Origin: Ectocarpus siliculosus
Lineage: Eukaryota > Sar > Phaeophyceae > Ectocarpales > Ectocarpaceae
DNA: 32,172 nucleotides
Direction of reading: 5' to 3'
Assembly: GCA_000310025.1 (NCBI GenBank)
Contig: FN648753.1
Coordinates: 1 to 32,172, forward strand
Under the pieces are notes generated by a model. The model did not search any database. It was not told the origin of the DNA and was given only the letters and a program-made list of their open reading frames with translations. Each line of letters starts with the position of its first letter. Positions within the stretch are counted from its first letter, which is position 1. Below are positions 1 through 10,542 of the stretch, piece by piece. The position numbers and the translations under genes were made by a program.

Positions 1-440
1 TGACACATCTGGTCAGAACGCTCCACACCGACACCCACAAAACATGTCAGCGAGAATCAACATGTCACACATCACACCCCCCACCTCTCCCCGGGATGCG
101 CCGACACCCTACCACCAACACCCAAAACACGTTCTTCCAGCGCCCTCCGCCCTCTACACTGAGGTACCTCCCTCCCGCGCCTCTCCCTCCCGCGCCGCTA
201 TCCTCCCTTTCACGCGTCTCGTCATACCGTGGAAGCTAGCGTACTTCTGCCGCCATCCGCTCATGTGGCCCCTAACCGCAACCCGCCCATTTAGTGTACC
301 CGCCACGGGAAGAATCGCATCCCCGCGCGCCCCACCCCCACCCCCCTTGCCCCCCGCCGCGCCTCTCGCCCGCTTGTAGTAGCGACCTTCCCCCCCATCC
401 GCCCCCATCCGCCCCTATGTAGACCCGTCCCCACTTCCCG
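1..440. other. C-rich gene-free left edge
   Basis: This stretch is strongly C/pyrimidine-rich on the + strand, with runs of C and a short repeated ccatccgcccc-type unit near 396-415. Open frames exist on both strands, but they are low-complexity (Pro/Ala/Arg-rich or Gly-rich) and show no recognisable domain or splice pattern. It may be the 3' flank of the transposase that follows on the minus strand. I see no gene here. Confidence 0.5.
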
Positions 441-482
441 CTTGTGCGCGCGCGACGCGATGCCGCCGGGCTGGATACGTGC

Positions 483-2109
483 TCACGAATTCCTCTGGCG
501 GTTGTAGTCCGGCCTCCACTGCTTCTTCAACTCCAGGGCCGTGCGGATAGCCGCTCGGGCCGGGGTCTCACCGCTCCTCGAAGGAGCCGGCTGCTCCGTT
601 TGCCAGTCATCCGGCAAGGTGCGCTGCGTAGCACAGAGGGCCGGCCGGTTGCGTCCGCTGCGCGAGTCCTCCTCTGCAAGCTGGATCGGCGATACCTTCT
701 CGTCTTGCAGAAAGTTGTGCAGATGGAAAAGAGCCGTGATGAGATCCGCGCGTCCTGCGAACTGCACGCGGAGAGGTCTCCACAGAATGCCCCAAGTCGA
801 AACCAGGATGCCGAAGCTCTGCTCGATCTTGACACGAAGCTGGCTCAGGTGGAAGTTGAACGAGTCCTCCCCCGCCGGCAGCAGCCTCCCAGGGTACGGA
901 GTCAGAAGCTTTTCTCCAATGGGGTAGGCGGCGTCACCAATGATGTGAAATCCGGTGGGCAAGCGGGCGACGGCCTTGGCGAGGGAAGATCGATTCCATG
1001 CTACCCAGTCGTTCGTAGAGCCTGGTGAGATCGCCGACATCGCGCAAAACCGGTAGTCGGCGGTGCACATCGCTTGTACGTTGATGCCGTACGCGGACTT
1101 GCTGCCAGAGTAGTACGCGAGGACGTTGGCGGTGTCTTTCGCATACGGAGCCTTGGCCTTGATGAACAGACCATCCACGGCGGCGACGACCCAGGAGAAA
1201 ATGCCATCGGTGCTCTTCTCCTGCATTTGTAGACGGCAGACACGAGGGCGGGAAAGTAGCAGTGTCGGGAAGGGATATAAAATAAGTCGAGAGATACGTT
1301 GACAAAAATTGGTAACAGTGTTCAGCTGTACGTTGTGTGGGTTGATGTCATCGGCGACGGCGCCATCGCCAGCAACGGCGGGCATACCATGTAAACTGAG
1401 AGTTGGGCCGTTTGATAATCCTAATCATAATCATGCGTCACGTACAGCGGTACAAAGGTATCAGGGCATTTTAGAGCCACGGAGGTGACTGCATTGATTC
1501 CACACTCTTGTATCGCTAAAAGCTGTTGCCGGGCCACTGCTGTTGCGGGGCCGAACCAACGTGGCCAGCATACACAAAGGATGACAACAACATTTATTTG
1601 TAAAGGACACCGAAAGCTGGCGAACCACCCGGGACCCGGGGGATATTTTTCGGTTCGAACAATGCTGACCACGATGAGAACCCGAACTCGTACCCGCCGG
1701 CGACAACACTTTTGTTTCTCTCTTATCAACGAGGGCTGCGTATAGATAGTCCTCCCTACGCTAAAACGGCTGGAAACAGCAGACGTGAAAAAATACACGA
1801 TATCCCGCGGTTGGTCGAAAGAATGCCGCCAAGAATAACCGTAGTTGCAGTACTGACCACCGTTAGGTCTCACCTTGAATCTATTGGCGTTTCGCATGCA
1901 GCCTTCCTCGGTCAGGGGGAAGTCAAATGCCCCAATCGCAGGCGTCTCGTTGATGGCATCGATCACTTGCCACAAGATGTCGAACGTGACCGCCCTCGAC
2001 AAGCCAAACATGAGGGCAACATCCCAGTAACTGCCGCCAGCCAGGATCCTCAACGCCGCGGCAACGCGGACTTCCACAGCTATGGCGCCGTTGGTTGGCG
2101 ATCGCAGTG
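483..2109 (-). CDS. PIF/Harbinger-type DDE transposase, catalytic part (two exons)
   Basis: Transposases of this family (DDE_Tnp_4, HARBI1-like) cut and rejoin DNA at element ends with a D-D-E metal-binding triad. Two exons are visible. The upper one runs from about 2109 down to 1874 and carries a helix-turn-helix-like stretch (GGSYWDVALMFGLSRAVT). The lower one runs from 1220 down to 483. The intron 1221-1873 has a strong donor (AAG|GTGAGA) and a CAG acceptor and keeps the frame in phase 0. The lower exon shows AAVDGLFIKAKAP, then GSTNDWVAW, IIGDAAYPIG and RVKIEQSFGIL. The likely triad codons are D near 1175, D near 935 and E near 824, so the catalytic set looks intact. The CCACAG acceptor at about 2110 is my choice; the frame stays open to 2164. 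No terminal inverted repeats or target duplication were found. The N-terminal exons are annotated separately and look damaged. Family assignment is secure; activity is uncertain. Confidence 0.82.
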
Positions 2110-2189
2110 CTGTGGGGTTTCCGAGCGACGCGCAGATAACGTTTGCAGGATGAGCGTGAGTCGTTCAGGACAGAAGTACGAGTGTCAAA

Positions 2190-2690
2190 GGGGGCATGTT
2201 TGCAATCGCCAGCACCTAGTTTAGCAACCTACGACGGGGGGCGCATGTTCTCCGCAAACTCGTCAGATTGCCGGCCCAATCCACCTACCTATGTACTACG
2301 GTACGGAGACGGCTCTGTGTTCATCACCTACGTACGCATTTTGCACATGATGAGCACGTGTCGACAGCTGTTGTGTCATTGCGGGATACGACAATTTGTA
2401 TCGGCTCCCGACGAGGCTGTATTTGTTTAGTGAGGCCGGCGTGTACTGTACGCCCTGTGAATACTGCTGCACAGTAGTGAGCGTCACGAATAGTACCTCC
2501 GCCTTTAACCCATACAATGACCGCTGCTGTACAAGTATGTGTCTTGTAACAGTAGATCGTACAATACTGCTGCTGCGCTGTACGTACCCTGCTGCCGCAT
2601 GTTCGACGAGCGAGTTGCTTTTTTAAAAAAGGCAGCAGGAACATAGACTACAGCAGTAGTCTATGTACAGCACATGTTTTAGACTTGTGC
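2190..2690. other. Gene-free stretch between transposase exons, with short palindromes
   Basis: No coding segment is supported. The stretch is rich in gtac/ctgctg words and holds two compact palindromes: a T6A6 self-complementary block near 2619-2632 and a perfect 11-bp stem with a 4-nt loop at 2641-2666. It lies where an intron of the Harbinger transposase would fall. Confidence 0.4.
2641..2666. repeat. Perfect 11-bp inverted repeat (hairpin)
   Basis: The two arms acatagactac and gtagtctatgt are exact reverse complements around a 4-nt agca loop. It lies inside the presumed transposase intron. It is not followed by a T-run, so it does not look like a terminator; its role is unknown. Confidence 0.7.
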
Positions 2691-2778
2691 TCTTCCCCGT
2701 TGCTTTCTACAAATACACCCAGAAGAACCCTCATCACGCATACCTGCCGTGGGCGGCTGCATCTACACATCAACACTC

Positions 2779-3132
2779 ACCGCCGAACTGCTGCGTTGAC
2801 TTCCAGCGAAGGGCGGAGTAGCTCGACAAGCTTGTGGAAACTGCCTTTCTCCATGCGGTACGACCGCCGCCCACCCGTGCCGTTTATCGAGGTCCGCCTC
2901 GTGTTGAGCCCACGGAAGACGCTTGGGCTCGTAGATGGGCTCCCGTTCCTGAGGGCAGTGGGCACGATGAGCCTCTCCTGCTGCCACGACGCCCGCCGCC
3001 ACTACTACGACCCAAGACTGTGAATCTCTTGTCATGGGCTACATCCTCCTCGTCGATAGCTCGCCGACGGCGCTTCTCCCGGCGTTGCGCTGCGATTCCC
3101 CTGGGATCTTGACGCTTCCCACGCTCAGGCAT
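2779..3132 (-). pseudogene. N-terminal part of the Harbinger-type transposase, frame-broken
   Basis: An ATG at 3132 opens a very basic stretch (REKRRRRAIDEEDVAHDKRF). Similarity to Harbinger N-termini then moves to a second frame (EPIYEPKRLPWAQHEADLD) and to a third (YRMEKGSFHKLVELLRPSLE), which ends at a strong donor, CGGCG|GTGAGT, at about 2779/2778. The last piece matches the conserved 'Y.M....F..LV.LLRP.L' segment that precedes the helix-turn-helix in this family. It therefore belongs to the catalytic exons downstream. The change of frame within about 200 bp, with no good introns between the pieces, suggests at least two small indels. The phase at the final donor also does not fit the acceptor near 2110, so either another exon lies between them or the gene is decayed. 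I infer a broken copy. Confidence 0.6.
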
Positions 3133-3445
3133 GGTAGTGGAGTTGCCTTGGGAAGCACTTTGGGGTGCTGTTGGTGCTGTCTAGGTGTGGTGTGATGAAG
3201 ACAGCACGCGTGACCGGTGTCTGCTCCGGTAGCCGAAAAAAAGCGGGAAATTTTTCACCGAACAGTAAAAGGAGCAAGCCCCCAAAAAATACGCCTTGCT
3301 CTTTTTACGGAAACGTAGAGGAACGCCTCCATATATTTCAAGAAAATACGGTTTCGTAACCAAATACGTATTTTTTCGGCCTGATAAGACACACCCTTAT
3401 AGTCTGGGAAAATGTCTGAATTTGTTTTTTTTTGTTTTTTTTTCC

Positions 3446-3793
3446 TTAATATTTTGAAAAACTAATGGTATAAAACAAGCGCACAAATTTACAATTTTTT
3501 TTTACAAAGTACGTGGTGGCTGGCTTGGCTGGTGGACACAGTCCTAAAAAAAAAGAAGAAATTGCGTCTTTCTCCTGCTCTTTCGCGACGCGTACCGACT
3601 TACCGACACATTCCATCAGCAGCTGGTTGGAAAACATCGCGTAATCAACCACGTTCTCTTCGCTGCCGACCCATACCGGCGCATTGTCGCAGGTCTCGGT
3701 ATCACGCCGTTCCACCCCGCTCACCACGCACTTTCCCACGCGAGAGTTCCCCCAGTGGACCGGCAAACAAGCAAAACGGGTAGCAAGCAACAT
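3446..3793 (-). CDS. Hypothetical small protein, possible two-exon gene
   Basis: I do not recognise this protein. An ATG at 3793 opens a 115-residue frame. Inside it lies a near-ideal intron of exactly 60 bp (3544-3603): donor GTCG|GTAAGT and an acceptor after a pyrimidine run ending ttttttttag. Sixty bases without a stop means that both the spliced form (95 residues) and the unspliced form stay in frame. The first exon has balanced composition (for example WVGSEENVVDYAMFSNQLLM). The second exon becomes Lys/Phe-rich and AT-rich towards the stop, which looks less like coding sequence. No membrane segment or known motif is clear. It could be an exon of an unrecognised transposon gene. The evidence is splice-site quality plus an open frame only. 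Confidence 0.33.
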   Translation of the reverse strand: MLLATRFACLPVHWGNSRVGKCVVSGVERRDTETCDNAPVWVGSEENVVDYAMFSNQLLMECVGKSVRVAKEQEKDAISSFFLGLCPPAKPATTYFVKKNCKFVRLFYTISFSKY

Positions 3794-3836
3794 TTATTTG
3801 CATCCGTCATCAGACACACACACGTTCGACGACCCG

Positions 3837-3935
3837 GTCTCACCACCAACGGCCGGAGCAAAGAGTGAGGTGAGTAGAAAGAAAGCGAGCGAGAGAACGA
3901 GCGAGCGAGAGAGAGAGTGAGAGAGAGAGGTAGAG
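3837..3935 (+). repeat. GA-rich low-complexity tract
   Basis: Imperfect gaga/gcga repeats form a purine-rich tract ending in about 20 bp of nearly pure GA. It is a simple-sequence region with no coding signal. Confidence 0.7.
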
Positions 3936-4296
3936 ACACGCTCCGTGCTGTGGGGCTGGTTCGTGGTTGACTGATGGCAGGAGCTCTCCGGGCATTTGCT
4001 CCCTAGAATCATCAAAGCTTTTTGGCCGCGTGGATGGGACGGACTCTTCTAGCCCCCATAACGTTCCGATCCCTTGCACCATCACCAGGGATACCCCGGG
4101 GATTCTGAGCAGCGTCGCCGGGCTTCGCCTCCGACCCCATCGGGGGTCTTGCTCTGTGCGCCGGGTAGAATTGAAGAGAGCGGAGAGCGATTTGCGGAGA
4201 GAGCAAAGCACGCACGGGCGGGTTGATCGGGGGTCGTGGTACAGCAAGTATCACCTATACGTCTTCGATCTTCAAGCAGCAGCACAATAGGCAGAA

Positions 4297-4331
4297 GCAC
4301 CAGCACCAGCACCAGCACCAGCACCAGCAGG
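4297..4331 (+). repeat. Hexanucleotide (CACCAG)n microsatellite
   Basis: About five to six tandem copies of caccag are present, flanked by cag/cac-rich sequence. Flanking frames do not support it as part of a protein. Confidence 0.85.
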
Positions 4332-4339
4332 AGAGGTAA

Positions 4340-5380
4340 GGGCAAGGTGGGGCAATGACGGCGGGGTGGTTTGCTCCCCCTCTCGCTCGCGATTATTTTA
4401 CGTGAGAATCACGCAGTGCGTCGCAAAACAGCTGCGTCTCAACAGCGCTAGCACTACTTACAACACCTCACCAACCGTTGAAATCTTGCCCATGTGTACA
4501 GAACTGTTCCAGTTCTTTGTGTGCGTGAATTGTTACTGCTGCTGCTTGTTTGCAAAGTATCAACGAAATGGAGTCTGCAGCAGGCACCACCGGACAACAG
4601 TACATGTGTATTAGTTCATGTGTATCACCGAGGTGGATGCGTACGTCGAGTGGAGAGAGCACAGGTGCTGCATATGTAGTACCACAAAAAAAGTGTTGAT
4701 GTGTCGGCGGTAGCAAAGCACGAAGTTTGTCCGCAGGAAAGAACCGGATCTGTATACAGCAGATTTACTACAACACTATGTTTTGGGCGCATTTTTTTCG
4801 TCAATTTGTTCGCGGATTTTCTTTTTCTTCGCGCGTGCTCTGCCTTTCTCCTCCAAACACTGCTGTAGCATATCTCCGCGTTGCCTTCGTGGGTGATCAG
4901 CCGGTCTCTCGAGGGCGTCTGCCTCTTGGTACTACTATCATTGCCCTGCCAGTGCTTCAGGCGAACATACACCTGTGTGCTTAATTGAGGACGGTGAAAA
5001 GGACAAGCAAACATGGAACTATTTTATGGCAGTACAGCTTCGTGGGACCGTGATAAACGACGAACAAACTTGGAAATATTTTGACGTGAACTACAGCTTG
5101 TTGTGATGTATTTACCCCTGAAAGACAATGCGAGCCTGCAGCAACCGTCAAGTGCAGCAGGTTGGCTGTGAGGGTTCTATACACCTGTACATCTGCCTAA
5201 CGTACACCCTTGTACAGCAAGTTGATCCAGCAGTATGGTTGGCGCTTTTGCGATGCACCTCAACGCCCACCTTGGTTTTGAGAGGTTGGTTGAACGGCTC
5301 TTCTGTTGACGGGAACGGCGGGGGCGAAAAGTCTGATTTTTGTTGGATTTTCCCATTTTTTGGGGGTGTGCAATTGGCTG
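4340..5380. other. Unassigned stretch
   Basis: There is no recognisable gene on either strand. The minus-strand frame 5014-4625 is basic and has no domain. A roughly 45-bp unit is imperfectly repeated at about 5008-5052 and 5061-5106 (both contain a 'caaac.tggaa.tatttt' core followed by 'tacagctt'). ctgtaca/tgtacag inverted words occur near 5185-5220. It could be old transposon sequence. Confidence 0.4.
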
Positions 5381-5387
5381 TGTACCG

Positions 5388-5868
5388 TCGAGTCTTTAGG
5401 ACATAAAACAGGACGACCCAAAACCAAATCGGAATTTGAACAAAGGTGAAATCATTTAATAATCGGATCCCGATTTGGTGAACAGCGTCCATAGCTGCGG
5501 GACCACGGTCTACTCGCATACACGGCGCGTGCCCACCTACCCCCATCCACACGAACTCCATCCACCGCCGAGCACAGAGGAAAGAGCACAAAAAGCCAAC
5601 CGAAAGGGACGGTGACTGCGCATCATTGTTGCATGTGACTGGTGCCGAAAAAAAACGTGTGTGGGATGTGTTGGTCTGTGGGGCAATCTCCCGTGTGGGT
5701 TGTCGAACTTCAAATGCCCAGACGTATTGGCGGCTTTCCGTCGGAAGAGAGTCGATTCAAAGTGTCACATGCATAGACATCGTGTCAGTACCGCACAGAG
5801 GCCATGTACGCGTTTGGTGTGTGCTTCTCGGGAGCGATAGCTCCCCATGTGGTGTGGCCACGTCATGA
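5388..5868 (+). repeat. Dispersed ~480-bp repeat, copy A (left of the LINE)
   Basis: This copy and the one at 10543-11030 share the same order of sequence from 'ctttaggacata' through 'tccccatgtggtgtggcca'. I estimate about 95% identity apart from indels. Both are in direct orientation and they bracket the LINE. A short frame is open in both copies but carries no domain. Past its end, copy A continues into a ~35-bp block whose reverse complement lies just downstream of copy B (near 11189-11223). The family is unknown. Confidence 0.85.
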
Positions 5869-5978
5869 GAGGGTCGGTCTTAACGAAGAAATCAGATCTC
5901 GAAATCACATTCAGATTTGGTTGTAAGACCGGAAGATCCACAGGACTCTTTCGTTGATTGGCTGAAATGTTATGTTGT

Positions 5979-6001
5979 TTGTTGTTGTTGTTGTTGTTGT
6001 C
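5979..6001 (+). repeat. (GTT)n tract, the simple-repeat tail of the minus-strand LINE
   Basis: The + strand shows gttgtttgttgttgttgttgttgttgt. On the LINE sense strand this is (CAA)n immediately after the conserved 3' UTR block, where an RTE-like element would end. Confidence 0.75.
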
Positions 6002-6278
6002 TCCACATTAAAAACCGTTCCGATCTCTCTCTACCCAGTACCTTCGTATGTCCGTACTGATCCAACACTCGACGCGGTCGATTCCCGTGGTCACAGGTTA
6101 ACTTACCCTAAAAAGGTACATTCAAATAAACTGGCCCCGAGGGGTCCGCAAGTCAACAGAAATCAACGACAGATATTCTGGAATCCTCCACTCCCTCTTC
6201 GCGCTATGCGAGGTATCAACTGAGACTAGCCGTCACTATTTATCATGGGCCGGAGAGAAAGAGGTACATCCCCTTGGT

Positions 6279-8321
6279 TCAATCTTGGTACTTCACAACG
6301 CAAGCAGAGACAAGGCCATCTGGCACAGAAAAAGAGAGAAAAAAAGAGAGAAAAAAAAGGAGAAAAAATAAAAATGGAAACCGTACAAGGAGAAGAGAAA
6401 ATAAATGAAAATAAAATGAAAAAGGGCGAGGACAAATAGGGACCAGGCCGAAAATAACAGGAAATATGAGGCAGAACAAGGCACACGGTGGAGAGACCAC
6501 TAACGAACAAGCAAACACGCAAACATGGCCACCAACCAGCGATACATGGTAATGGTACGAAATCACTACTACTGGGGGGTTGGTGCAATGGTGCAGCGTT
6601 GGGGGGGGGGGGATTGGCGAAAAGAAATTCAATCCGGCACGTGTCGTGCCACTCGGTCCGTCTCTTCTCGTTTGCTTTCTTCCCTCGCCAGTCTCGTCCG
6701 TCTCCTGCCCCCCTCCCGCCCCATTGGTTGTTGGCTTGTGGTTTCGTTTGAGCGCTCGTTGTCGGCTGGCCCCTTCTTCCTTCTCGTGCCAGGAGGTCAT
6801 GAACCTCTCAGCTCCCTGCAGCACCGCCGCATGCCAGGGTACTCCCCCCTCCACCTTCGCGGCTTCCGTCCACCTTAACTTCGGTGCCGTGTCTTTCGGT
6901 ACGGGAATTCCGAGACAACATGGATCGGTTTTCGTAGATCCGTGGTCGGCCCCCAATGCCTTCAGGTCGTCGAGCACACACTTCGGCCAGTTCTGTTCCT
7001 GTCCCCCCCTACGTGGCTTCTCCCCCCCCGCCAGCTCGCCGAGCATCAGTCGTTTCGGGAGTCGCCCGTCCGGCTGCCTTGCCAGTGCTCCCGCGAACAG
7101 TAGGCGTCGTTGTCGGATCGTGGCTTCAACGCTCTGGCATTCGACCCTCTTCAGCGTCTGGGCGTACGAGAGCTGCCGGTAGGTGTCTTTCTTGCGCTTG
7201 TTCCCGATAACTCGAAGGAGCAGTCGGTGGTGTGTCGACCGCAGCGTCTGATAGTGGCCGCTGAGTGGTGACCATGTCATGCAGCCGTACAGCAGTGCCT
7301 CCATCGCCTCCGCCTGGAGGAGGCGGATCTTGAGTCGGAATGGCGCTTTCGGTCTGTCGAAGAGCTCCTGGCCATATCGCCTGAGGCACGCCCACGCTCC
7401 TCTGCTCCTGTAGTTGATCTCCCGGGTGAGGTCGCCATGTTCGTTGACGAGGCCACCGAGGTACCGGAACTCGGTCGTCTGGGCGTATTTCTGTCCCGCG
7501 GCTTCGATAGTCAGTGGTGGAGAAGGCGGGGGGGGCTGTGATGTTGCAGTCGGCTTGTCCTTCGCGCGCATCAGGAGCGTCTCCGTCTTCTTCTCCGACA
7601 CCGTTAGCCCGAACTCTCCGAACACCTCAACGATGATGGTCATCATTCTCGCCAGTCCTTCTGCAGACCTCGATACGACGCCGGCATCATCGGCATACAG
7701 CATCCCCCATACTGCCCTCCGTACTCGGTCAAGGGGTGTCTCCTCCCCCCCCCCCGCTTCCGTCTTCCCCTCCTCCAAGCACACCAGATTCCGCAGAACA
7801 ACATCATCCTCGCTGAATCGGATAACGACGACCTCGAGGACCTCGGCGAAGAATATGTTGAACAGCAGTGGGGATAGCACACATCCTTGTCGCACGCCCT
7901 GTGTGACGAGGAACCAGTCCGATAGTTCTCCGTCGTCCATGCGCACCCGGGCCCGCATTCCATCGTGGAATTGGCGGATGACTTTGATTAGCTTCGCGGG
8001 AATCCCGGCCCTGGCCAGCACCTTCCATAGCATCTCTCGGTCCACCGAATCATACGCCTTCTTCAAGTCGACGAAGCACATGTAGAGCGGTATTTTCTTT
8101 CTCCGCCCCAGCTCCTGGAGGCGACGCACGACAAACAGCATGTCGACGGTGGATCGCCCGGGTCGAAATCCGCAATGTTCCTCCGGGAGGATGTTGTTGG
8201 CTTCGCAGAAGGCGCGTAGACGGTTGGTGATGATCTTGATGGGAACCTTGCCTACGTGAGATAGTAGCGAAATCCCCCTGTAGTTGTTACAGTTGGACCG
8301 GTCACCCTTCTTGTAGAGCAC
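6279..8321 (-). CDS. LINE reverse transcriptase, continuing after a frameshift
   Basis: This frame carries the body of the reverse transcriptase: [14 protein letters not shown], the palm motif [16 protein letters not shown] (about residues 81-96), [16 protein letters not shown], and the catalytic YADD at residues 209-212 (codons near 7697-7686). It then shows the thumb-like [14 protein letters not shown] and the [10 protein letters not shown] segment common to RTE/CR1-type LINEs. The first Met shown is internal to the domain; sequence upstream in this frame (EWKDATIK) still matches the family. The protein therefore continues from the preceding entry, and one base has been gained or lost in a homopolymer. 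After about residue 545 the frame runs into Pro- and Phe/Leu-rich sequence ([15 protein letters not shown]) that looks like translated pyrimidine-rich 3' UTR. The original stop has probably been lost. Confidence 0.87.
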   Translation of the reverse strand: MLYKKGDRSNCNNYRGISLLSHVGKVPIKIITNRLRAFCEANNILPEEHCGFRPGRSTVDMLFVVRRLQELGRRKKIPLYMCFVDLKKAYDSVDREMLWKVLARAGIPAKLIKVIRQFHDGMRARVRMDDGELSDWFLVTQGVRQGCVLSPLLFNIFFAEVLEVVVIRFSEDDVVLRNLVCLEEGKTEAGGGEETPLDRVRRAVWGMLYADDAGVVSRSAEGLARMMTIIVEVFGEFGLTVSEKKTETLLMRAKDKPTATSQPPPPSPPLTIEAAGQKYAQTTEFRYLGGLVNEHGDLTREINYRSRGAWACLRRYGQELFDRPKAPFRLKIRLLQAEAMEALLYGCMTWSPLSGHYQTLRSTHHRLLLRVIGNKRKKDTYRQLSYAQTLKRVECQSVEATIRQRRLLFAGALARQPDGRLPKRLMLGELAGGEKPRRGGQEQNWPKCVLDDLKALGADHGSTKTDPCCLGIPVPKDTAPKLRWTEAAKVEGGVPWHAAVLQGAERFMTSWHEKEEGASRQRALKRNHKPTTNGAGGGQETDETGEGRKQTRRDGPSGTTRAGLNFFSPIPPPPTLHHCTNPPVVVISYHYHVSLVGGHVCVFACSLVVSPPCALFCLIFPVIFGLVPICPRPFSFYFHLFSLLLVRFPFLFFLLFFLSFFLSFSVPDGLVSACVVKYQD

Positions 8322-10344
8322 CTTGATGGTTGCGTCCTTCCACTCTTGGGGGGATATTTCCTCCGTTCCACACCTTGACGAGGATGGTATGGAGGTGTCT
8401 CAGGACAACGGGTTCGTCGTCATCGATCTTGAGCAATTCGGCAGAGAGGGAGTCATGGCCGGGTGCCTTCCAGTTCTTGAGGCCTTTCGCTGCCCGTGCC
8501 ACCTCCTCGAGGTCTGGCACCTTTCCCAACCGTTGACTGTCACGTGTCGCTGGCCGCTGCGTCACTCGTTCGATGATGTCTGGGTTCAGGGTGGGGGATT
8601 TGGTGTTGAGTAGGGTGCTGAAAAATCTCGCCCACCGTTGGAGGATGTCGTCCCTGTTCCGGAGCAACACGCCGTTCTCATCCGCGACGAACTGCTGTCC
8701 CCCTGCTTGTCTCCCGCTGAGGCCCACTGATCTCTTGAGGTGTTGGTACAGTCCTCTCATGTCGCGATCTTTGTAGATTGCTTCGAGTTCAGTCACATAT
8801 CCGTCCAGGTGGGCATAAATGCCCGTTTCGACTGCTGCAGCCACTCCCTTACACGATGCTTTGAGAGTTCTCCACGTTGCTGAGTTCCAGTTGCCCCTCA
8901 TCGCCCGGCGCGCTTCCCGCCGTGTGGTAAGGGCCTCCTCCAGCACTGCTCTCGTCTCTGGGGTCTCACACCACCCCTGCGTGCGGCGTCTCCGCGGTTC
9001 CTCCCCTAGGGTCGTCCGCGCTGCTTCGAGGAGAGCATTGGTAAAGTCGGTCGCCAATTCCTCGGCGGTGGTTGTTCGTTCGTCCAGTCGTGTGTCGAGG
9101 TTGAGGAGGAACCGATTAGTCACCGCACCTCGTGCTGCTTCGAACTGCAATTCCCGTCGGTTGAATTGCTGCTGTTTCGGTTTAGTCCGGACTGCACGGT
9201 TGTGGGCAAGCCTGCCACCGACGTTGATGACGGTGGCTACTACCATGTTGTGGTCTGAGTCTGCTTTGACTGGGCGAACCGGCTGGGGGATGACAACCAC
9301 GTTAGATACTAGGCCGTGATGTGCCTGCCTTGTCAGGATGTAGTCAAGGCGCTTGCAATCGTTTCCCGACACACCGTTGTATGTGTGCCATATTCCGCCC
9401 TTGCGTGTCTCGAAGAACGTGTTCGTGAGAGCTAGCCTGTTTTCCGTTGCGAAATTCAACAGTAGCATGCCATTGTCGTTGAGCTCATCACGCCCGTACA
9501 TTCCTATTACCCTTCCGTCCCCTCCGTCCAACCTATCTCCCGTCCGCGCGTTGGCGTCCAATAGGACATACACACATTCTTTGGAAGGGATCCTCCGCAC
9601 GAGACTGTCAAGTGTTCCCCAGAACACGCGCTTGCTGTCGGCGGTTGAAGGTTCGGTTGGAGCATAGGCGGCTACGAAGTTGACCGCTCCACGGTGGCCT
9701 GCCAACAGAAACCTCATGGCCATAAGGCGTTCGTCGATAAACTCCGTAGTGAACGTGGATGTCTTGCACAGTGACTCTTTGACGGCTATCCCCACACCAT
9801 GGACTCCACCAGTCTCCGTGCCACAGCAGAACACCCGGAAACCCGCTGCTGCAAATTCCGTTCGACCTGCCCTCCGTGTCTCCTGCATTCCTACCACCGA
9901 TACGTTTTGTCTCGCGGCCTCGTGTAGAATGCTGTAGGCTCGCCCGTATCCATTGGCCCCGTTTACAGCCAAAGTCCGCACATTCCAGGTTGCTACCCTA
10001 AGAAGTTGACCCTGCTGTCTCTTTCGCGCGGCGCGCGCTGCTCTCTTAGCTAGCCTACGCGCCGCCCGACCCCTCCTTCTCCTCCATCTCCCCCTCATTT
10101 TTTGTTTTTTTGCTATTTTTTTGCGAACACTCGGGCTAACGTAATGGTTACCCCGGTTCTTGCCTTGTTTCCCATAGAGTTGTCTTCTTGTCCCGGAGCG
10201 GTGTGGCCTTCCATCTCTGGACTCTCTCCTTTCCTCTCTCTGGGGCATACCCCCACGGCGTGCGGTCACTCCGCCACCCTCACCGTGCTCTCTGCTGCTG
10301 CATAACCCCGGTGTCCAAGCCGGGGCGTTAGGGTCCAGCCTCAT
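8302..10344 (-). CDS. LINE endonuclease domain and start of reverse transcriptase
   Basis: The ATG at 10344 is genuine and opens 680 residues. Residues about 70-110 are extremely Arg/Lys-rich, fitting nucleic-acid binding. From residue 115 comes an exonuclease-endonuclease-phosphatase (EEP) domain: VATWNVRTL (N121), MQETRRAG (E155), [17 protein letters not shown] (D263, N265), KRLDYILT and [10 protein letters not shown] (D364, H365). These are the expected metal-binding and catalytic positions, so this domain looks intact. It would nick the target DNA to prime reverse transcription. A linker follows, then the beginning of the reverse transcriptase ([17 protein letters not shown]). The frame is lost at a six-G run on the + strand (8348-8353), and true similarity continues in the frame of the next entry. 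The tail residues after NIPP are frameshift noise. Confidence 0.88.
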   Translation of the reverse strand: MRLDPNAPAWTPGLCSSREHGEGGGVTARRGGMPQREERRESRDGRPHRSGTRRQLYGKQGKNRGNHYVSPSVRKKIAKKQKMRGRWRRRRGRAARRLAKRAARAARKRQQGQLLRVATWNVRTLAVNGANGYGRAYSILHEAARQNVSVVGMQETRRAGRTEFAAAGFRVFCCGTETGGVHGVGIAVKESLCKTSTFTTEFIDERLMAMRFLLAGHRGAVNFVAAYAPTEPSTADSKRVFWGTLDSLVRRIPSKECVYVLLDANARTGDRLDGGDGRVIGMYGRDELNDNGMLLLNFATENRLALTNTFFETRKGGIWHTYNGVSGNDCKRLDYILTRQAHHGLVSNVVVIPQPVRPVKADSDHNMVVATVINVGGRLAHNRAVRTKPKQQQFNRRELQFEAARGAVTNRFLLNLDTRLDERTTTAEELATDFTNALLEAARTTLGEEPRRRRTQGWCETPETRAVLEEALTTRREARRAMRGNWNSATWRTLKASCKGVAAAVETGIYAHLDGYVTELEAIYKDRDMRGLYQHLKRSVGLSGRQAGGQQFVADENGVLLRNRDDILQRWARFFSTLLNTKSPTLNPDIIERVTQRPATRDSQRLGKVPDLEEVARAAKGLKNWKAPGHDSLSAELLKIDDDEPVVLRHLHTILVKVWNGGNIPPRVEGRNHQGALQEG

Positions 10345-10542
10345 TTTGCAGCTACCAAAGCTGGCGGTTCACGAGCTACCCCGATCTCACGACAGCAGTA
10401 ACTCCCAACCGCCAAACTCAGGATCCCCCTCTCAACAGTGCTAGGGACCGTATATCCGTCTTTGCTGGGTGGTCTTTCGAGGTCTAGATCCACTTGCGGA
10501 ACCTCGGCCTACCCCAGGGACGGGGGGGGCAGTTGTGGAACC

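Larger units (their letters stand above)
5972..10542 (-). mobile_element. LINE-type non-LTR retrotransposon, RTE-like layout, near full length
   Basis: Read on the minus strand, the element has a ~200-bp leader (10542-10345), an endonuclease-plus-reverse-transcriptase coding region broken by one frameshift, and a pyrimidine-rich 3' region. It ends in a (CAA)n tail visible on the + strand as (GTT)n at 5979-6001. A single ORF with an apurinic-type endonuclease before the reverse transcriptase, and a short simple-repeat tail instead of poly(A), are typical of RTE-like LINEs. The clade call is an inference. Exact ends are uncertain: I placed the 5' limit at the border with the flanking repeat copy B and the 3' limit at the tail. 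No target-site duplication was recognised. A truncated relative of its 3' end lies at 11960-12266 in the opposite direction. Confidence 0.85.

Noticed and set aside
44-1028. Plus-strand open frames over the left end
   Set aside because: 44-379 is low-complexity Pro/Ala sequence. 444-1028 lies opposite the transposase catalytic exon, whose DDE motifs explain the open frame.
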